In this document: positions 8,851 to 19,273 of the stretch, one piece after another | How positions within the stretch are numbered: position 1 is the first letter of the stretch | Layout: each line of letters opens with the position of its first letter | Source of the DNA: Topomyia yanbarensis | Taxonomy: Eukaryota; Arthropoda; Insecta; Diptera; Culicidae | Direction of reading: 5' to 3' | NCBI RefSeq assembly: GCF_030247195.1 | Contig: NC_080671.1 | Span: 187,405,725 to 187,469,724, forward strand | DNA: 64,000 nucleotides | The notes under the pieces: model-generated | Seen by the model: the letters and a program-made list of their open reading frames with translations, nothing else | Database searches by the model: none | Told to the model about the DNA's origin: nothing | Translations under genes and position numbers: made by a program

Positions 8851-11800
8851 AGTTTGAAAAAATCACGAAAATCTCACAAGCCTCCATATCCTATTCAGAA
8901 AACTTCTATAAATTTCTGAGAGCATCAGAAATATAATACAAATTTATGGAACATCTTGCAAAATTCTGAAGCAAAGTTAAAAGGACTATAGGAAATGAAG
9001 ATACTTTTATCCCATTAATTTCAAGCATGTGAGTTATCATTTTCAAATTGGAAATAAAAAGAAATATTTCAATATTCAATCATATCATTCATCTTCTCTA
9101 GTATCTCGCTAGCATTTATTTGGGTTTTCGCAGACATCTAATATTATAATCAATCCAGTACGTCTAGAAAATAAATTCACAATACGGAAAGAGCTATGAG
9201 TCAAACCCAATCCAGTATATAATCAGCTGGGTTAGGTTGAAGTTGAATACTGCAGTTGAAAACTACATAAATTGACAGCTTTGCTAAATGGATAAGATTA
9301 ATAGTTTGCCTACTATAACAAAGCATGGAAAATTGTACAATTAACCACTGGAATTAAAGCGAGAGAAATCGATTAGAAAACATAATAAAGCCATGACAAA
9401 ATTGATCATAGTAGTGGGTGTTTAATGTCTAGAGGGTGCCATTCCGGTCGAAGTGCTCAACTCGATGATCGGCAGTGTTGCGGCAGGAGCAGCATGTACA
9501 TCAATTTACATATTTCGCGAAAAACTTTAAACTGCTAGCTTGGCTTTGTTGGCTACGGTGTGCAGTCAATGGTAAAATTACAGACAGCACAAGTTTTCGC
9601 TATGCACACACAAGTGCAGTGTCATGCAGAAAAGTACTCTTTTATTTCGCGATGTTGCTTGTACTGTACCCATGCAGGAATCTAGCCAGTCATTCGTGGT
9701 AGTTATTCAGTCGGTGACGACGCCGATGGGAATGGGTTGACGGATGTCAAGGAGAACAATATGGTCCCTCTCGGTTTGGCATCCACAAGCACATCCGTAT
9801 GTCACGTCGCGTTCCGCGAGGGCTCTTTGTGCTGGTGGAACTCCCGGTTTCGCACTTTTCAGTTGGTGGATTGCAAATAAAACAAAAACTGTCAGATTGA
9901 GTACCGTTGAAAACAAAGAAAAGCTCTATTTGAAAGCGGAAGAACTCTGTTGCTCTACTCGAATAGTGGATGTCCTCGTGCGACCTCTCACATTGATGGA
10001 AAAGTATCCAAAGGGATAACGGAGAGAGTACCGTGTTGCGCCGGTAGCACAAATTGACGCGATTCACGTGATCCGAATGGTTGTCTTATTTTTAGATGCC
10101 AACAGAGAGTAAAAAAACAACACATTGCTTTCAAACTATAGTCGTGCCTCTGGTTTTCGAATGTTTTGCACACGTAATCTATATTAAAATATCGAGGAAA
10201 AAATCTACTGTAACCATCTGGCAAAAATAGCGCTACTCACAAGTGAACTCACAAGCGAGAGCAAAACAAAGACGACGAAAAACAACAATCGTAAAATTGA
10301 GCATCAAAAAAATGGCGTTCGAGAAATTACGCCAAAAAGACCGACAGCAGTTCAGTTCGGAGTTTGACGACCCTTAAACCGTGCTATGGACTGCCGCACC
10401 GCTTGCTGTCTATCCTCGAGCCGAAACGCACGTCAAACCAACACTCTAAATTAGCTGACAGGCTGGAGTAAGGTGCCAGAAATGACGGGTGCAAACATAA
10501 CAGCTTCAGTCACCACGGAGCGCCGCCATCGTACCTGGTTCACCTCCATCGACAGACAAGTTTTACTGGGAGCACTTTCTCTAATATAGCTGCTAAGATG
10601 AAGACTAATGGTTGTGCAGTTATTTTTTGGCAGCAAAGATTTTATGATCACGCAAAGTTGCTGATCATATTGAGATTTTTTTTAGATTTTGTGAATTCGA
10701 TATATAAATGATGAATGATTTTGAGGTCCAGAGGGCATAAACTGGTAATAAATTTGTTATTCTGTTCATTTGGCCAGTGTGCTTATTTCGAGGTATTAGT
10801 TTAGTCGCAGTGCGAGCTATGCTCAATTCAGATATACCATACATCAGGAGGGATTGACAATTTGACGTTGAACTTTAAAATCTTCAGTTGTTGGGTAGTG
10901 TTTTTCTCTACCTTCAACTACCTTAGAGTCATAAGGGCCCGTAGCATGCGGTTGGCCGGGGTGACCGCCGCCAATCTTAGGGGAGCCCTAAAATCTTTAT
11001 CTGGTCTATAAAATAAGACGGGATAGGAGTGCCATTTCCTGGCATTTGATTGTTTTAAAATCCAATTGAAAAAGAAAGGAGCGCCCAACTAAATCTCCGC
11101 CAAATGAACCAGATGATGACGCTACGGCTCTGTCAGTCCTGTTCAGATTTATTCACGATAGATGATCTTGATCTCTCAATTGTAAAATTGATAAATGAAT
11201 AAACAATTAACGTGTTGAGTTGCGCGACACGAAAATTTCAACAATAAGGACTTCAAATGTAAAAAAATTATGAAAGTCATTGGAAATTTTTTCCGCTCGT
11301 TTTCTCAGTTTTCTAGAAACACTAGTAAAATAGATGTGTGGTCATTGACAGTAAAACAGGTCATATCCTTGAAGCTGGAGTAAAGATCATGGAGTAAACT
11401 ATATCGATTATTATCCGTAAGACAACTCCATGCCGTACCGTGAGAATAGAGCTGATGCTTGAAGGAGTTCCGTAATATCACAAACTTGCCGGTACCTAAC
11501 CTAGGCCCGACCTGTTGCCCTACACAAAATTAAATCTCTGTCACATCACATATTTTTGGTTTTTCTGGAAGTGCTGGAAACTCCTTCATTGATCTCAAAT
11601 TACTAAGACCAGAAGTTATTTGTTTCGACTTCCTGTCAGATCTGATTTGACGGCTTCTCAAGAGAAATATTGAAGCCTTTGCTAGGAATTTTATTCGTTT
11701 ATAGTTTTAGGAGCAGTAAAAAATATCCCCATATGTGGATCATCATAATTACACCCTTCCCGAGCCAAGAGAGCAGAATGATTTCTCGTTGTGAGGACGA

Positions 11801-12017
11801 AACTTTTTTTAGTATTTCAGCAAAAATATAGCGGGTCGTGGTCATGAAAACTTTCCCCACAAAAGGCATACTTTTCAGCACTCCTAATGCAAAAATGATC
11901 GTCACAAGCCTATGCGAAATTATTACTCTGAGACTTATGTCGGCATTTGCGCAAACAGCCAATGAAATAGACGATTGTTGTCGAAGAAGAAGCAATTAAA
12001 CGCAAGACAGTTTAGCC
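8851..12017. other. Unassigned low-repeat DNA
   Basis: No copy of any repeat in the window and no recognised domain. 9400-10660 is GC-richer than its surroundings and has several overlapping frames of up to 106 codons on both strands (for example 9744-10019 plus and 9747-10067 minus) without motifs. At 11699-11995 a minus-strand frame of 98 codons is hydrophobic (REIILLSWLGKGVIMM) but unassigned. The GC-richer part could be host regulatory or untranslated sequence. Confidence 0.4.
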
Positions 12018-12270
12018 ACAGGTCACCCGACACGAGTTTGAAAAGAAACACCTTTTTGTCCCGTCCAGTTCGATCTCCATTCAAAAGCTTTGCTTACTGG
12101 AGCAAAGTGACCTCGCTGCCAAAAAATAACAAATGACAAACTCGAATCGGTGAGTACACCGTCGCACTCAACTTTGTTGGGTGGCATGTAGACGTGCTAG
12201 TCCTTAATAAACGGCTTAACACCAGCAACGTAATTTGTTTACCTTATATAGAATATTACAATTCTGAGCT
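12018..12270 (+). repeat. Coding-like dispersed family X, copy P (unrecognised)
   Basis: Two segments translate to a protein pattern also found on the minus strand at 32325-32595. First: RSPDTSLK, then FLSRPVRSPFKSFAYWSK. Second, after a stop: EYTVALNFVGWHVDVLVLNK, then VICLPYIEYYNSEL. The other copy reads RSPDTSLK, ILSYPVRLSLKIFAHWSK, and NYTIDLNFVSGHVNALVLHE, then LLYRKYHNSEL. The shared pattern Y-T-[VI]-x-L-N-F-V-x2-H-V suggests descent from a coding element. I do not recognise the family. Both copies are broken. Confidence 0.5.
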
Positions 12271-13822
12271 CATCTCAGCGAATTTTGAAGGTATCTGTCA
12301 CGGTTCGCATACGTGCAAAAAGAGGGGCGGGGACATCACCGGAAGTTCCGGTCCGGAATGTCGCACAGTGATCACCTTCCATACAAAAGTCGGACAAAAC
12401 CTCAAAAGTGGCCCAAATTTGGTGAAAACTTCACATTGGGTTAATTTCGTGGCGCTGAATTTGTCTTTGATGTTATTTTTTTTATTCCTTCAAATTAGGG
12501 TGGTTTCACTAATTCAACATTCACGAATATAAAGTGAAAATTTATTTTTGAAAAGTCTGGTGTAATGATTTTTTAACAGAATACACATATTTTCAATTGT
12601 TGATAATGCTGAGAGATATTTACAAATTATATTACGAGCCCTCGGTAATCAACCACTCGTATGCTTCTCCTTCAAACACATCATGAAACATTATCTTTTT
12701 TCATATCCGCAACAGAAAGGTGCAAAACAAGACATTAATTATCGGAAAGCACACTAATTTTCAAGTGACATTAACTACAAGCGATCTTTCCGAACTGTTT
12801 CAAAAAAAGTACAACCATTTTAATTTAATGCACGATTTTTTATTTATTCTTCATGTCTGAGCGAGAAGCAAGGCTTGTATCCAATAAATCGAATGGCTAG
12901 TATAAGTCCAGCGAATAGCCTTTCAAAGGAAACTAGTTCGACACTAATCGGAATTTTGACTAAAAGATATATTCATTTGAATAATATAGGATTGAAAACA
13001 GTTTTTTTCCAGAATTGTTCATCTATTTCACCTTTGAAGTTCTATAAAAAGTCTATCTTTCATCCCCAAGACTTTATATTTTGAGAAGACTCTATTCAAA
13101 ATATTAAATCTTGCAAAATCCTAAATCAAAATTTTGAGGCTTTTTCCGACTAGGCAATACTGTGCGTCGTAATCGTACTCCTAATTCAAAACTAATTATG
13201 TGAACTATAATCAACAATCCACCAACTTGGTCACAGCTCCAAAAAATTGTCTCTTCAGCATACTGGTCTTGGTATGCGGTAGCTTGCCAATATTTACGGT
13301 CGCCCTAAATTTTCAAACTGGACACACCTCAAAAGTTTTGGCACCTCGAAAAAAGTCCAGTAATCTCGTAATCTTCTTTGCTTTTCTAAGCCATCAAAGA
13401 TGTTTGAATTGAGGTGAGACTAGAAATGCAGTTTAATTTTTTTGTATGCAAAATATCTTAGAATTTTGTATATTCGAAAGGCTTTTGGTGATTTTTCACG
13501 GGTGAAAATTTTGGCAATTTGATCGTTTTACGCGACCCATCAATCATGCTCGATTGAGCTCAAATAATATTTAGAAATTTTTCTAGGTGCTAATGCTTTT
13601 GAGGTATGTTCGGTTGGTCATTTACCGCTTACTATCCATTGACACTTGAACTTTGGTCGAATCTTTTGTAAATCTAGCTTTTCGGTATTTTTTCAAGCTT
13701 CTCACCGTCGGAAATACATATAGGAGTTGCTGAAGGAACAACTATTCAAATAAGTTCTTCGAATAATTGTGTGATACAAGCGGGTGGAATTTCCTAATTG
13801 CTCGTCAGATCTGTACACCGAT
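12271..13822. other. Unassigned AT-rich sequence
   Basis: No recognised gene, element end or second copy. Short frames at 12194-12532, 12875-13084 and 13200-13412 carry no motif (the first overlaps copy P of family X). Confidence 0.4.
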
Positions 13823-14057
13823 TTAAGGACGATTCAGGCGATACATCAGCTTCCGTCAACGTCAACGGAACGTCAGCGTTCCGTCAGCATAAGTTATAAG
13901 CAGTTAAATGGAGGCATTCACACACAACATCAACGGCACGGAACGTTTTGACGTACGGCACGTGTGAACGGACACAAGAGGAAAGTAATAAACTTATCCT
14001 GACGGAACGGTGACGTTCCGTTGACGGAAGCTGATGTATCGTCTGAATCGTCCTTTA
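13823..14057. mobile_element. MITE with TTA target duplication (PIF/Harbinger-like)
   Basis: Inverted arms of about 70 bp: AGGACGATTCAGGCGATACA from 13826, and its near-complement ending CTGAATCGTCCT at 14054. The element is 229 bp, flanked on both sides by TTA (13823-13825 and 14055-14057). The left arm carries one extra GTCAAC hexamer. Internal words GACGGAACG/CGTTCCGTC repeat and form nested palindromes. A 3-bp TTA/TAA duplication is the hallmark of PIF/Harbinger-derived MITEs. It has no coding capacity. Confidence 0.85.
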
Positions 14058-14147
14058 CACTCACGAAAAGAATCCCCGTCTGTCACATTCAAACACCTGA
14101 TTGCGAAAGATATTACAGACAAATCTGCAGCAAAACTTTTATTTCGA

Positions 14148-14862
14148 GAGTTGTCCTTCTGGAGCTGTAGAAATAGGCTCTCGGTAGGGCTCACCGTCAG
14201 TATCATTCACTACAATTGCAGACGAGACGTGAAATATTACCCACCAAAAAACGGCTTAAGGCCAATTGCAGCGGGCCGTGATTCTGAATGTCATATTAAT
14301 TGTTCGGTTCACATATGTGCAGGCGTATGGACTTCGCGATCACGTGTATCATCACGAAAGACTCGAGCGTCTGTACGTTAGCGTGTTTCAATCGCGTGTG
14401 CGTTTGAATGTGCGCATATTATCATGTGGTTTTTGAATGATCGCGGCCGGACTGTGAATCTGATGCTTAATTTTCGGTGTGCGGTTCAGATTCTAGAAGA
14501 AAGTGAGTTCTTCTACTAGAGTTCCCGGTCATGTCGCCATGGAACGTGTTGTTTAGTGGATATGAAGTGTTATTCTTTGATTGGTCCAACTGAATGTAAG
14601 GCTCTAAGCTGCTAGGATGTAGCGTGAAGATTTCCAGGCGTGACCGATTCATGATCGCGCGAACACGAACATTTGTAGGTTCGCGTTTGACGCCGCTTTT
14701 GTAACTTCGTAAGTACTAAAACGTTCACCTTATTACCGGGGTGTTATCCAGTTTGCGCGATCGCGGGCGTAGGTGTGCGCAGTTGATTGCGAAGGGCCTA
14801 AGCGTTCGTATGTTAACCTGTTTGTCGCGTATGCTCGTATGACTTCGCATGTATAAATTACC
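14148..14862 (+). repeat. CGCG-rich repeat family C, copy at 14 kb
   Basis: Shares an ordered series of segments with 24331-25880 and 51441-51870. A head of TCCTTCTGGAGCTGTAGAAA type comes first, then ACTACAATTGCAGACGAGAC, GCGGGCCGTGATTCTGAA, many CGATCGCG/TTCGCGTGT words, and CTAGAGTTCCCGGTCATGTC (marker at 14515). A second unit follows with GACCGATTCATGATCGCGCG and GCGATCGCGGGCGTAGGTG. No coding frame is conserved. The family is unnamed here. Confidence 0.75.
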
Positions 14863-15531
14863 TTCGGCAAAGCTGTATAAAAAAAATGAAAGGCATTTTT
14901 ATTCAAGATATGAATTTCTAAAACGTAAAAGTAATTTATATTGAAGAACACTGGATTGAAAAAAAATCAGAAATATTGTTCTATTTCTCGATATGCCGCA
15001 TACATGGAGGTCTCTAGAGCTTCCATCCCGGGAATTTATTTCCCGGGAATCCCGGGATTTTTGGATTTCCCGGGATTCCCGATTCCCGGGAAATTGTGTT
15101 TTCTCATTCCCGGGATTCGGGAATCCCGGGAAAAAAGATTTTTAATTTATTCCATAAGATTTAGATTCTCCAAACGAAATTCTGTAGGAAATATCTTTAC
15201 CGGCAAACATTTGGAGTGAGTAGTGAATGCAGATTGTGCTTTTCCAACTGATTTGCAGATCAATGGACTACACACCAAAAAATGATGAAATTTAAACGAC
15301 ATGTAAATCAATACGAATGTAAACATACACAGCTTGAATAAAAAATTTGATTGAAAATTAAGTTGAATTCGATGCACTCAATGGGAGCATCAAAAAGCAT
15401 ATGATTTTACACTTTCGTTCGTGTGATATTACATGTCATTTATTTTACAGCAATATTGGATTCAAAATACATTAAAGTGCATTGGTTTGCCGTTTAATGA
15501 AACTGCATTTTTCAATCAACGTGTAAAATTA

Positions 15532-16026
15532 TACACTCAGGTTTTTTTTTACGCGGGGGATACGAGCCGCGTAAATGAAAACCGCGTAAATGAAAACCGC
15601 GTAAATTTCAAAATCCGCGTAAATGAAAACCGCGTAAATTTCAAAATCCGCGTAAATGAAAACCGCGTAAATTTCAAAATCCGCGTAAATGAAAACCGCG
15701 TAAATTTCAAAATCCGCGTAAATGAAAACCGCGTAAATTTCAAAATCCGCGTAAATGAAGACCACTTAAATTTAAGAATCCGCGATAAAGGGAACCTCAT
15801 TGATGGATACCGCGTAAATTCCAAAATCCGCGTAAATGAAAACCGCGTAAATTTCAAAAACCGCGTAAATGAAAACCGCGTAAATTTCAAAAACCGCGTA
15901 AATGAAAACCGCGTAAATTTCAAAATCCGCGTAAATGAAAACCGCGTAAATTTCAAAATCCGCGTAAAAAAAACCGCGTAAAAAAATACCGCGCAAAAAA
16001 AACCGCGTAAAAAAAACTTGAGTGTA
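15532..16026. mobile_element. TA-flanked MITE M2 carrying a 33-bp minisatellite, nested inside M1
   Basis: Ends CACTCAGGTTTTTTTT from 15534 and AAAAAAAACTTGAGTG to 16024, with TA at 15532-15533 and 16025-16026. Just inside both ends lie TACGCGG/CCGCGTA words. The interior is almost entirely a 33-bp tandem array. TA duplication and CACTC ends suggest a mariner-related non-autonomous element. Confidence 0.85.
15568..15970. repeat. 33-bp minisatellite
   Basis: About eleven units. Each is a 15-base half CGCGTAAATGAAAAC followed by an 18-base half CGCGTAAATTTCAAAATC. Nine units are near-identical; two in the middle (about 15757-15825) are degraded. Because 33 is a multiple of three, all frames stay open. 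The plus strand reads as repeated RVNENRVNFKI over 182 codons, and the minus strand as repeated FTRILKFTRFS and AVFIYADFEIY. These are by-products of the period, not genes. Confidence 0.9.
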
Positions 16027-17346
16027 ATAAAATTCGTTGTAGAAAGCATGAAAAGTTGTGTGAATTTGTGGTGGAACTTGATTTTACATTTATATTCATG
16101 CTCCAAATATGTGCATGGAAATAAATTTAAAATTACAAAATATTTTTTTCTGTGTATATATCTTTAGGCTCACTAATGTTTTCGTGTTCCACGCCATACT
16201 CAAAACACTGCTAAAGAATGTTGCATTCATTCAAATTTTCATTCAAAAATGGATTAATTTGCCGGCCTTTACACCGAACCATTTCCTTACAGTAGCGTTA
16301 GTGATGCGCACGATATCTCTGCCAGATTTTTAACAATTCTTTTAATAGTTTATTTTAATAGTTAGATCTTGAATGAAAGGGCTTGCAATCAAATTAGTAA
16401 TGGAAATTGCGTTACTTTCTTAAAAAATCGATGTGTGCGTTTCAAAACTTGGGATGGTTTGTAGTGATATCATGCTTAACGCAAACGCTATTTAAAATAA
16501 GGAATGTTTCTAGAACGTCTGCATAAATATTTGGTCGGTTCATCGAATGCATATTTCGTCTTATTTGTTATACCGTAACTGTAATATCTGTAAATTTTTG
16601 GATGTATGAAAAGAGATATATAACGTTGTATCTGTCCAACATCCTGCGCATCCAAACTCTTTGAATGCTTCCAACGATGCAGGCAAGATTTTTGAAGGGA
16701 TACGATCAAGCAATCCAGATACTTGCCCGTAACAGGAAATCGATATGTAATAGGCTTCATCCATCGCTGCACAGTTCGTTCATTATCTGCTTGATTTTGA
16801 ATCACACTTAATTCGAAATTATGCTGATCCTACTGTGACGGAAATGGATTCCATGTATAAACTTTCCTCTTTTGATCGGAAGTAACTGCACACTACCCAG
16901 AAGCAGCTCAATCTTTTCATTCAAAATTACCAAAGAAGGTGATTTAATTGATCACATTCCATCGTATCAGAACAACGAATTCCAATTTTGGACAGTAACT
17001 CCAGCAGCTGCGTTTAGTATATCGTCTCAATCGTAATCGTAATTACCAAAATTTAGGCTATACATATAGCCAAGTAAAAGTTTTGCGTAAATTTATTGAC
17101 GAGTTATCAAATAATGGAATGATGTGTAGGCCACCAAATCGCCATCTTCTGACAACTTCTTTAGGGCAGATATACATGCAATCAAACGGGTTTGAAAACT
17201 TTTCAATTTATTCTTTTGTTTTCAAGAGAAACATTCACCTTTTTATTTTTCTTCTGTATTCCCGGGTTCCCGGGATTTCCCGGGAAATTTTTAATTTATT
17301 TCCCGAATCCCGGGAAGCTGAAAACCGTCGGGAAATGGAAGCTCTA

Positions 17347-17784
17347 AGTGGGGACGTGAGAATCAGCCAAAAATAGAGAGAACTATTATTTGTAAAATCT
17401 CAGCAGATATAGTGAAAATCGATAAAAACAATCAAATGTATGATAGTGAACATATTCTTACACTTCATAATACTGGTATGGACAGTTTCACCGACAGTTT
17501 TGAAAATTTTCACCAAAAAAAATCGATGACCGTCCATGCCAAATTTGCTAGCGGTGATGAAAACAAAACAACTTCCCAATACTAAAAATAAATCTAATCA
17601 ATTAGATTTTTTTGTTCAATACTTTACCAAAGTTGAGTGTGCAAATACTGAGCAAATAACACTGCAAAAAATTTAATGTGCAGAGTTATGCAGATATACA
17701 ATAACGTTAATTCTTGAAAAAAAACGATGCCTTCAGATTTTGCGTATATGGGTCATAAATGCGACATTTCTCCTTAGTGGATAA
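17347..17784. other. Unassigned AT-rich sequence
   Basis: Nothing recognised between the H1 element and the D3 repeat. Confidence 0.4.
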
Positions 17785-18305
17785 AAAATTGGGTAAAACT
17801 AATTTTTTTCCACTAAAAAGAAAATTGTTAAAACCACCTTTGCTCGTTAAGGGCAAAAATCTCGAACCATATTAATTAAGGAATTTGCGTTTCGAGTTCG
17901 TCTCATCAGAATCCGACACAAGTTTAGTGAAAGGACTAAGTTAGTGTAGAATTGACGCTAGTTCCAAACACGGAGACACTAATTGTGTTTGTGAGCAAAC
18001 CTCTAGTCAAGTGGTATGTCCCGCAAGAAAAGGAGTTCATTTTCAAGCTGATGAGAACTGGAGAAATCGAAATATTTGGTTTGGTTTAGCAATCCAATGC
18101 AAGATGCACTATGCAATATTTGTCCATATTAGTGAAAAATTTGGGTGGTAACTAATTTTTCTCCACTAAAGAGAAAATTATTTAAAACCGCCTTTGCGCG
18201 TTAAGGGCACAAAATCGATAGCTGTATTAGCTATGGAATTCGTTTTTGCAGCTAACGTCAATCCGACGCTAGCTTAGGCCCTGTCACTAAGTCGGAGTTC
18301 ATCAC
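17785..18305 (+). repeat. Dispersed repeat D3, copy a, with two internal subunits
   Basis: Two related direct subunits start at about 17798 and 18150. Each has TTTTTCCACTAAA or TTTCTCCACTAAA, then AAAACC(A/G)CCTTTG, GTTAAGGGCA, and a downstream CGAC..TAGTT or CGACGCTAGCTTAG segment. Between them lies ATGTCCCGCAAGAAAAGGAG, then TTCATTTTCAAGCTGATGAG. The whole is found in reverse orientation at 52630-52975. No conserved coding frame. Confidence 0.7.
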
Positions 18306-18521
18306 CTATGCTTCAATTATAAGAAAGGGGACCGAAATATACCGAATAAATTGAGAATTAGCAAATCATCAGCATGCTGCTCATAACTATTTAAAAGAAG
18401 CGACGACCCGAAGAATCCAATCTCTGTCAATTAACGAGCAATTCCCAAACGGAACGATGTAATCTGGGACCGGAAATTACTTTTGGCCAAAACAAAGGAA
18501 ATCCAAAACCGACCAATCCGC

Positions 18522-19273
18522 ATCTCGTCGCTGTTGTGCTATCTTATGACAAGCGCCATTTAGCACATTTCGAGAAAAACGATTTTTAAAGTTTGAGATT
18601 GAATATCTTGAAACTTATAAATGGTATAAACATTCCAAAGAAGACAATTAATGCTTCTATCTATTCTTCATCAATCTCTCAAATATTACGAAGATCGCTT
18701 GACTATGTTGCGAGTTTTTACTATGAATGTAAACAAAAGTCGCGCTCACACGTGTCATAGGCGTGTATTGATGACAAAATTTGTATAACGTGTCATAATC
18801 GTGCATGAAAAATTTTCCATAGAAAAAAATCATCAATTTTTAACTTTTATTCATATCTTTGCGTTCATATGGGCTATAAACAATCGGTGAAACGCATTTT
18901 GAGGGGAATGAGTCAGGGCATCTAGAAAAAATAGTTATTTTTAGTTACAGTGTTGCCAAATATCCTTTATTTCCAATTTAAAACTAAAACTGTGTTTTTC
19001 TCACAACTCGTGTAATTTTCTTTTGAAAATGTTTCATTGTGTTCCTCAGACATTTTCACGTATAAAAACATCTAAAACTTCAATATAACTTGAGCAAATC
19101 CCTAGATACAGTGATTTTAAGCAAAAAACTCACAATTTCTCATGACGTTTCTCGCAATATCTAAGTAACCAAGTAGAATTTCAAAATTCTGAAAACGCCA
19201 CTTTGTAGAGATTTTTCAAACAAGTTTACCCCAAAATGGCGTTTGTCATAAGATAGCACAACAGCGACGATCT
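18522..19273. mobile_element. 744-bp element with ATCT target duplication
   Basis: The first 37 bases from 18526 (CGTCGCTGTTGTGCTATC, then TTATGACAAGCGCCATTT) match the reverse complement of the right end with one clear mismatch (GACAAGC against GACAAAC). ATCT lies at 18522-18525 and again at 19270-19273. No transposase frame is seen; the interior is AT-rich. A 4-bp duplication with CG-starting ends does not match the main superfamilies I would recognise from the ends alone. Confidence 0.8.

Larger units (their letters stand above)
15269..16156. mobile_element. TA-flanked MITE M1 inside H1 copy a
   Basis: Starts CACACCAAAAAATG at 15271 and ends TTTTTTTCTGTG at 16154, with TA on both sides (15269-15270 and 16155-16156). 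In the second H1 copy the same place reads GGACTATATATCTTTAGG with no insert. This is exactly what removing this segment and one TA would leave. The ends are imperfectly inverted and T/A-rich. TA duplications point to the Tc1/mariner group. About 393 bp without its own nested insertion. Confidence 0.85.
15015..17346. mobile_element. hAT-like element H1, copy a (carries a nested insertion)
   Basis: Ends TAGAGCTTCCAT at 15015 and ATGGAAGCTCTA ending at 17346, matching the intact-looking copy at 39022-40500. Both ends are packed with CCCGGG palindromes: about eight in the first 115 bp and four in the last 80 bp, as GGGAATCCCGGGA-like words. Without the 886-bp nested insertion (15271-16154 plus one TA) it would be about 1.45 kb. 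Flanking 8-mers do not match in this copy, so the flanks have changed or recombined. Minus-strand frames at 16488-16805 (105 codons) and 16561-16764 are shared with the other copy but carry no recognisable transposase motif. Confidence 0.85.

Noticed and set aside
15015..15130. CCCGGG cluster as a CpG-island promoter
   Set aside because: It is the subterminal region of a transposon present in two copies, with the same words at the other end.
15568..15970. Possible CRISPR-like array (regular short repeats)
   Set aside because: Units are directly contiguous with no unique spacers, and the genome context is eukaryotic.
15433..15981. 182-codon frame reading as an 11-residue repeat protein
   Set aside because: It is produced by a 33-bp minisatellite inside a MITE; other frames on both strands are equally open.
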